DNA from: Thermothelomyces thermophilus ATCC 42464 | Taxonomy: Eukaryota; Ascomycota; Sordariomycetes; Sordariales; Chaetomiaceae | Length of the DNA: 64,000 bases | NCBI RefSeq assembly: GCF_000226095.1 | Contig: NC_016472.1 | Location: 2,046,001-2,110,000 of the forward strand | Reading direction: 5' to 3' | Shown: one piece after another, positions 58,206-64,000 of the stretch | How the letters are laid out: every line of letters starts with the position of its first letter | How positions within the stretch are numbered: position 1 is the first letter of the stretch | The notes under the pieces: generated by a model | Told to the model about the DNA's origin: nothing | Database searches by the model: none | Seen by the model: the letters and a program-made list of their open reading frames with translations, nothing else | Program-made: the position numbers and the translations under genes

Positions 58206-58462
58206 TGCTACAGCTCGGTGGCTGCAAATCAGTACAGCTCAGAAAGGCTGCAAACAGGTACGACACCACAGCGGTATTCGTGCCGTGGGCGGCACTCCTG
58301 GACCAACTGTTACGGTCTGCAGAAGTAGGTGATAAAGCGTTGATTGTTCCAAGTGCCAGAGGCACTTGGAGATGCTGTCTAAATACATGTCAACACCCTG
58401 GCTTGTCATCCCTGTTGGTGGGTCAGCCAGATCTGACGCACTGGCAGTCAAATCCTGTAACA
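58206..58462 (-). mobile_element. Solo LTR of the gypsy family, inverted
   Basis: A 257-bp copy of the same LTR family in opposite orientation (TGCTACAGC...CTGTAACA on the plus strand). It is more diverged than the pair at 45497 and 56406. No matching 5-bp duplication flanks it (CTCAT against CACGG), so it may be the product of recombination between different copies or of a flanking deletion. It overlaps the 3' end of the nuclease-like gene on the minus strand. Confidence 0.88.
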
Positions 58463-59380
58463 CACGGAACCCAACGCCAGACGTACTCTGCATACTTCTG
58501 AAGGTCCTGAATACTCAATATAACATCACCCTCTTGCGGGCCAGGTTCGCGAAGAAAAAGAAGTCGAAATTCTAGTACCAATGCCCCCCTATTAATGATA
58601 TTATACGATACCGGATTTGTCGTCTCATCACGCGAAATGGTAATTGACTGCCGTTTTACAGGCTCAAGAACGTTTTGCTGTGATATAGCAGCAGCCTGAC
58701 TCCGTGTGATCGCTCCTTGCGGATACGAGATTTCTTCCTCCCACTTCTCAACCAAAATATAATGTTGTCGGTGGTCGAATTTCGTAAGAATGACTATCTT
58801 GACATCGTGATTTGATGCCCGAAACCACCACTGCATGTCGTTATGAAGCTGACGTAATGTTTCTGAGTAGCCAGCCTCAATGACGAGCGTTGGCCACCTG
58901 CCTCCGTTACGTTCTGGTATTGGACCACCGGTCGAATCGCCTTCTCCGCTGTCTCCTCTAGGATAGTCTGGTCGAAACGTTTCAGCGCCGACTGAAAACC
59001 AAGCATCCCATAGACCCATTCTATCGATCTTTCTTATAAAAATTTGATTTAATCGGAGGTGGAGCGCTTCGTGAATGCCAGTTGGGATCGTGATGAAGAG
59101 GATCCGGGTGTCGCTATCGTAGCGGCGAAAACGGAACTTGCGGCGTCGCTTCTCTCGCTCCCGCTCGATTTTGGTGAAATCACGAGGAGAGACGTCTAAT
59201 AATTAGTATACTATATAGAAACAAGAGGTAAGGCGATACCGTACGAGTGACGATGAGGAAATCCCTATTAATAGCGCGATTAATCAAATCGAAGAGATCT
59301 TCCACATTAGTAAATCGCACTCTTGCAGGATCGCCATCTTGCTGCGAGGCCGACGGAGATATGATTGAACTTGATGACAT
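58423..59380 (-). CDS. Fungal protein of unknown function, possibly PD-(D/E)XK nuclease-like, ending inside a solo LTR
   Basis: Two exons, 59380-59245 and 59195-58423, give 302 residues; the 49-bp intron has donor GTACGG, branch TACTAAT and acceptor TTAG. The central part contains PTLVIEAGYSE, RASNHDVKIVILTKFD and EISYPQGAITRSQ; alternating strands with an E-x-G followed by VKIVIL recall PD-(D/E)XK nuclease folds, but this is inference and no catalytic triad is proven. A long conserved C-terminal block (VLEPVKRQSITISRDETTNP to QDLQKYAEYVW) also occurs as a relic at 35205-35452. After about residue 289 the frame enters the solo LTR at 58462, which supplies the last dozen codons and the stop. 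The original C-terminus may therefore be lost. Expression is unproven. Confidence 0.7.
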
Positions 59381-59916
59381 TGTTTAACGTGAACCTAGAA
59401 TTTGTGATGTGTGATTGTGTCGGAACCTAAAACGGAGAACCGGCTCCCGTTAGGGAACCATGGTTAGGATAGTAGGTTATAAGGGCGCTCTGGCCCACAG
59501 ATTGTGGTGCTTGAACTGCTGCTAAACATGGTAGATTAAAAAGTTGCCAGGTCTGTGAGCTTGGCCGAAAGGGAATGTAAGGGTTAGGGTTATATGCGTC
59601 TTCGTTGGTTTCAGCAGGGCAATTGCGTAATTACCTCGAGATATTTTGACCGTTAATTAGGTTCTAGAAGGCATGAGCAGACTAGGTCGAATTCAGGCTC
59701 GTCGTGGAGAAGGAAGGTTATGTAGCCCGATGACAATTTCCCAGAGGCATCCTCTTGATGCCGAAGGGCACGTGATGGTCCACAGCACATTGATACCAAA
59801 TTGAGTTTCCGCTGTCAGTTTGTTATGGATCATAATTATCATCCGTCTGATCTCTTGAACGAACCTCGATTCAATCAAGGTCAACGTAGACAAGACATCA
59901 GAGCCAGGGAGGTCAA
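59381..59916. other. Divergent intergenic region
   Basis: About 535 bp between the nuclease-like and Rieske genes. It includes AAGGGTTAGGGTTATATG (59578-59595), sharing a 16-mer with the inverted repeat at 35816-35831. Nothing else is recognised. Confidence 0.45.
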
Positions 59917-60538
59917 ATGACAATATTCCTCAATCCTTTTCGAACCCCGGCTCGAACAGGAGCCGAGTGGTTCTCGGTCGGTCTTGCCTCGTCATTCCCG
60001 GATGTCAGCCTCGACATCGATGGGAAAGAGAATGTGAGCGAAAATGAAGCCCGACTCTGCGGAAGCCACGGCCCAAAGGCAACGCCAGGTTGTAAGGTCT
60101 TCCACGTTCCCAAGGAAGACCCTTCCCAGCGAACCGAGGTCGATCTCCCGGTCGACGACGCGGCACAGGATTTGACAGATCAAGTACTCGTCTTTCAATA
60201 TCGGGGCAAGTTTCATGCCATCGACCATGTAAGATGCGAGCTCTAATTAAGCAGTGATCGAGCAGTCATGTTAGTTACTGACGAGACCATTAAAGCAATG
60301 CCCTCACTCTTCCTACCCACTCTCCCAGGGCATCCCATTCGACATCGAGGACTTCGGCATCGTCCTCAGCGCCGGTCTGACGTGTCCCAAGCATAACTGG
60401 TCCTTTGACCTGTTTTCGGGCAGGTCGGACCGCGGCAATTACAAGCTCAGGGTCTGGGAAGTCGAGCTGCGCGACATCGAGGGGGTGCAGACGGATGACA
60501 AAGAAGTGTGGGTGAGGAGAAAGCCCAGGATCGGCTGA
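59917..60538 (+). CDS. Stand-alone Rieske [2Fe-2S] domain protein
   Basis: Two exons, 59917-60228 and 60296-60538, give 184 residues. The Rieske ligands are CPH (first codons of exon 2) and CPKH, 25 residues apart from His to Cys, longer than in classic ferredoxins (15-17) but seen in small RFESD-like proteins. Exon 1 carries VFQYRGKFHAIDH, the strand leading into the first ligand, so the 67-bp intron (donor GTAAGA, branch TACTGAC) divides the cluster-binding loop. There is no oxygenase catalytic domain, so an electron-transfer or accessory role is likely. The partner enzyme is unknown; neighbouring genes give no clear hint. Confidence 0.85.
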
Positions 60539-60644
60539 AAGCTGGAGGGATGGGCTTAGAATAGGTCTGGTTGTCGGGTTCTGGAAAGAGAGTGGAGGAC
60601 AAGAGGGGTGCTGCTCAGCTGCTGTCCCCGCCATCAGCGCCACA

Positions 60645-60960
60645 TCATGTTCTCTCTCCTCTACCACCTGGCCTGCACACAAGCTTTGCTCCGGACAGCG
60701 GCCGCACTCGGCTTGACGGCGGCCTTGGGCTGCCACCGCGCCAGAAGGTCGTCAAATACCCGCTCCAAGCTCGCCAGCGCTTTGTCACCGATCTGATGGT
60801 TGGAGGACAATCCGCGGACCCGCCAGCAGGATGCCCTTCCTCATGCCCAGATCGTTCAGCATCTCGACAGTGACGCCGGCACCCGCCAGATCTAACCAGA
60901 CCATGTTCGTCTCGGTCGGGCGGCTCAGGCTCCCGGCCCGGTCCGTCCACATGCGCGCCA
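60645..60960 (-). pseudogene. C-terminal fragment of a threonine aldolase gene
   Basis: Reading the minus strand, TETNMVWLDLAGAGVTVEML followed by NDLGMRKGILLAGPRIVL matches the last part of low-specificity L-threonine aldolases (PLP enzymes cleaving threonine to glycine and acetaldehyde). The continuation (HHQIGDKALASLERVFDDLL) lies one frame over, after an apparent extra A in the minus-strand CCAACC near 60800. The N-terminal PLP-binding part is not found in the window. It is therefore a truncated, frameshifted remnant, unless the frame break is an assembly error and the rest is elsewhere. Confidence 0.65.
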
Positions 60961-61536
60961 ACCGGGAATTTCGCCTTGCCGGCCACGCTAACCGACATGC
61001 GGACCATCTGCGCAGATCGCGGCTTCAGCACCCAGGGCTCCCCGCACAGTCGGGTTGCGGAAGGAGTACACGAAGTTATCGCTTGGAAGTTTTACTTGGC
61101 GATGATCACCCAGGTACCTCGCCCATTCACCCGCGCCCTGCCCTCCCCTCCCCCCCGATATTGCCGGCGCATGCAGAACCTCAAATCGTGATGCTGAGAC
61201 CAGAACTGAGGCCATTATGATCGACGTTTCGGTGTCAAAAATATATTGACCCTAGGCGTTCTCGATTCCCAAGCAACGCCCTCAGCATGGTTCGTCATAG
61301 CCGCTCGAGTAGCCGTGCGGGAAACGAGAGAGGGAGCGGCAAAGATGGAGATGATTGCTCCCGTCCCGGTTGCCAGGGGAAAGAAGACTGGCCTCCAACC
61401 TGAGGCCCCAAGACGGACATAAAAGACTCCATATTCTGCCAGTCGGTCACGGCCAATGTTTTGAGATACCGGGTCCGCGCTCCTCCTGTCACGACACACA
61501 GATACATTCTAAGTGTAACAACTCATTCACACCAGA
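60961..61536. other. Intergenic region with degenerate coding-like patches
   Basis: GC-rich, coding-like minus-strand stretches (for example FVYSFRNPTVRGAL and VLKPRSAQMVRMSVSVAGKA) lie in different frames. They may be relics of one or more broken genes, but I cannot assign them. Confidence 0.35.
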
Positions 61537-62450
61537 ATGAAATACCATACGTCTGCTCTGGCCATTGACACTCTGGCCTCCGCCAGCGCTGTCTCCATAG
61601 AGGAGCGCCAGGGCAATTCGGGCACTGGTCCCTTCGCGCCAGCGGTAATTATGTTTCAGAGCGCCGTTTAATTAATTATCCAGAGAGTTCATACCAGGCT
61701 AACGCAACATTTTTTCTCTTCCTTACGCAGGGTTACTACACATCGGATGGCCTCGAAGGCCATAGCTTCTACGCCCCTCAGAATATCCCATCCGATGCCA
61801 AGCTCCCCGTCATGCTGTGGGGCAACGGGGGCTGCTCGGCCGACGCCACAGGGCAGGCGCCGTTCCTGACGGAGCTGGCATCGCACGGCGTGCTGGTCAT
61901 CGCCAGCGGCACCCCTGGCAACGGCGGCAGCACGACGGCTGACATGATGACGCAGTCGATCGACTTTATCACCAGCAACGCCGGCCAGGGCGAGTGGGCC
62001 AACATCGACGCGTCCCGCATCACGGCGGCGGGCTGGAGCTGCGGCGGCATCGAGGCGTACGCCCAGATCTGGGACGACCGCGTGCAGAGCATCGGCATCT
62101 GGAGCTCGGGGCTCCTGGATAACCACATGGCCGCCAACGATTTCACCAAGCCCGTCTTCTTTTTCCTCGGAGGGCCCTGCGACATCCCCTACGGGAACGG
62201 CGAGCGGGACTACGCCGCTATGCCCGCGGGCATGCCCAAGTGGAAGGGCAACCTCGACGTCGGTCACGGCGGCACATACACCGAACCCAACCGCGGCAAG
62301 TTCGGCGTCATTGGCGGGTACTGGGTCGAGTGGATAATGCGCGGAGACGCCTCGGCCGCCGACTATCTGACTGGGGATGGCGCGAAGAACGACGGCTGGT
62401 CCGTGGAGTTTGCCGATCTGGAAAACCTCAACGTCATCCCGATCGAGTGA
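61537..62450 (+). CDS. Secreted alpha/beta-hydrolase (lipase/esterase-like)
   Basis: Two exons, 61537-61644 and 61731-62450, give 275 residues. Exon 1 codes for a putative signal peptide (ALAIDTLASASAVS) and a short spacer, although an Asp within the hydrophobic core makes the signal weak. Exon 2 codes for the hydrolase: LPVMLWGNGGCSADATGQAP (oxyanion-hole region), the nucleophile elbow GWSCGG with catalytic Ser, and a late DVGHGG His. The family is a fungal secreted alpha/beta hydrolase of dienelactone-hydrolase or cutinase-like type; the substrate is unknown. The 86-bp intron has donor GTAATT, branch GGCTAAC and acceptor GCAG. It lies next to a GH51 gene, which fits a role in plant-matter use, but that is inference. 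Confidence 0.82.
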
Positions 62451-63151
62451 GCAGGGAGGATGTCTAGAGTCCTTTTCGGTGACAACCGAGAACCTAACCG
62501 GTTTCACGGCAGAAACGGCCATCTAGCCTGCTGCATACCTAATGATGCCAATAAGGCACTGCAAGTAGACAACAACGGTGGGGGGGACCGAGGACCGACG
62601 TTTGCGTTGACATCGTGGCCCATATGCAAGCAGTGATGCATCGGGACGCCCGCTTCTCCCAAACCAGCAGGAGATGGGCCAATTCGCGACGCTGATTGGA
62701 GCGCATGGTTGCCGGTTGTATTCCCCTGGCTCGGCCTTATATATCATCCCATCCGGGGATGAGGGGTAATAACACACAACCGCCCAGGAACCTGGATGCA
62801 GGCGAGGGAAGTGCGGCCAGTGAGATGCCTGTTCACTGCTGTGTGAGCGTCACAAAGACCCCACAAACGATGGTCATGCCATCTCCAGAACCGGGTACCG
62901 GGTGAACAAGTGGTCACCCAGAGATCATGATGGTGCAGGGACAACGGGGTCGGCGTGCATCGGCAACTTGATATTATCCATCATCCAGCCACCCCTCACT
63001 CACAAGTTTATAAGATGGCTAATTACCTCCACCATAACACACCTCTTAGACTCTGGACACGGCTGCTTGTTGTGCTTGTATGTACATACTTGCGCTGTGG
63101 GCAAGCAAACCGAAGCTCCTCCGTTCAGTTAGACTCCGTCTGCTGTCCAAG
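62451..63151. promoter_or_regulatory. Promoter of the GH51 gene with TATA and XYR1-type site
   Basis: About 130 bp upstream of the GH51 start are TTTATAAG (63007-63014), a TATA-like box, and GGCTAA (63017-63022), the consensus of the xylanase/arabinanase activator XYR1/XlnR (XLR-1). A second TATATAT lies near 62740 and a CCGGGG, fitting the CreA/CRE-1 pattern SYGGRG, near 62754. The pairing of activator and repressor sites is typical of hemicellulase genes. Site function is inferred from consensus only. Confidence 0.45.
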
Positions 63152-64000
63152 ATGGCATCTCTCTCACTCCGGGCTCTCCTCGGGTTTGTTGGCGCCACGG
63201 CAGCGGTGACCGTGACCGTGGCCAGCTCTGGCGGACATGCCACTTCTCCGTACATGTACGGTATCATGTTTGAGGACATTAACCAGAGTGGCGATGGTGG
63301 CTTGTAAGTGCTGGTTCGCCTCTGACGCAAAGGGGTGGGACGTTCCCGAGCTGAGAAGATACCCTCCCAGGTACGCCGAGTTGATCTCGAACCGGGCCTT
63401 TCAAAACGAGTCGCTAAAGTCCTGGAGCGCCGTGGGCGACAGCACGCTGGCGCTCGACACCACCACGCCGCTGTCGTGGGCCCTGCCTCGCTCGGTCCGG
63501 GTCAAGGGGGGAAAGGGCAAGGCCGGCCTGAGGAACTCGGGCTACTGGGGCATCGACGTCAAGCACACCGACACGTACACCGGCAGCTTCTACTCGTACG
63601 GCGAGTACAGGGGTAGCTTCACCGCCTCCCTCGTGTCCGACATCACCAACGAGACGCTGGCCATCACCAAGATCAAGTCCAAGTCGGTCGCCAATGCCTG
63701 GACGAAGCACGAGTTCAAGTTGCACCCGACCAAGAGCGCGGCGAACAGCAACAACAGCTTCGTCCTCGAGTTCCGCCCCAGCCATGAGACGGAGCTCAAG
63801 TTCAACCTGATCAGCCTCTTCCCCCCAACATACAACAACAGGTGAGCTAGCTCCCTCCCTTCCAATCCAAGTCTTTGTCTCTCGTCCGGCAGACCGTTTT
63901 CCCCACCAGAGCTTCTTCTGTTCTGACACTACATGTCCCATGTCTCTCAGGCCGAACGGTATGCGCCGGGACTTGATGGAGAAGCTCCGTGACCTCAAGC
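63152..64000 (+). CDS. GH51 alpha-L-arabinofuranosidase, secreted (3' partial)
   Basis: Exons 63152-63303, 63371-63841 and 63951 onward; the gene runs out of the window. The enzyme removes arabinose side chains from arabinoxylan and arabinan. It starts with a signal peptide ([20 protein letters not shown]). The GH51 N-terminal hallmark follows: [20 protein letters not shown] and SNRAFQ, the first phrase created by the splice. A carbohydrate-binding-like insert follows. Introns (67 and 109 bp) have donors GTAAGT and GTGAGC and split codons. The catalytic acid/base and nucleophile lie downstream of the window. A GGCTAA site in the promoter fits induction by hemicellulose. Confidence 0.9.

Overview
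The window is nuclear DNA of a filamentous ascomycete, most likely a sordariomycete close to the Chaetomiaceae (the genus is inferred, not proven). The basis is short introns (about 50-120 bp) with GT..AG ends and CTRAC-type branch points, GC-rich codon use, the particular set of fungal proteins, a secreted GH51 arabinofuranosidase gene, and repeats carrying one-sided C-to-T and G-to-A change typical of repeat-induced point mutation (RIP).

Bases 1-31,000 are ordinary, gene-dense host sequence. In order they hold: the 3' part of an acidic protein with a hydrophobic tail; SEC20 (ER SNARE); mitochondrial ribosomal protein mL53; inorganic pyrophosphatase; a Munc13/Unc13-type C2-domain protein; a BAR-PH-ArfGAP protein with a possible myristoylation start; a Chk2/Cds1-type FHA kinase; eIF3m; UMP-CMP kinase with a spliced-on membrane anchor; and a four-pass membrane protein with a reading-frame break. 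Bases 32,023-34,936 are a RIP-degraded DNA transposon with 95-bp inverted ends and a TA target duplication. After it come a broken fragment of a nuclease-like gene family and a 60-bp-arm inverted repeat. Bases 36,252-44,522 return to housekeeping genes: eIF2 gamma, a DUF5102/Laa2-like protein, nucleoporin NSP1/Nup62 and the mitochondrial ATPase inhibitor.

Bases 45,497-56,660 are one 11.2-kb Ty3/gypsy-type LTR retroelement. Its 255-bp LTRs are flanked by the 5-bp duplication CGAGC. It is broken and heavily RIP-changed, and it carries an extra 2.9-kb coding remnant between the integrase region and the 3' LTR. A younger, unrelated solo LTR (52,607-53,059, duplication ACCCG) sits inside it. A third copy of the gypsy LTR (58,206-58,462, inverted) lies just downstream and forms the end of a neighbouring host gene.

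Bases 57,134-64,000 are an accessory-looking stretch: a short-chain dehydrogenase with a mitochondrial-type leader, the nuclease-like gene ending in the solo LTR, a stand-alone Rieske protein, a threonine aldolase pseudogene, a secreted alpha/beta hydrolase, and the 5' part of a GH51 arabinofuranosidase. No tRNA, rRNA or CRISPR array was recognised. The genes are independent eukaryotic units, not operons. The two repeat blocks separate conserved housekeeping DNA from the more variable right end.
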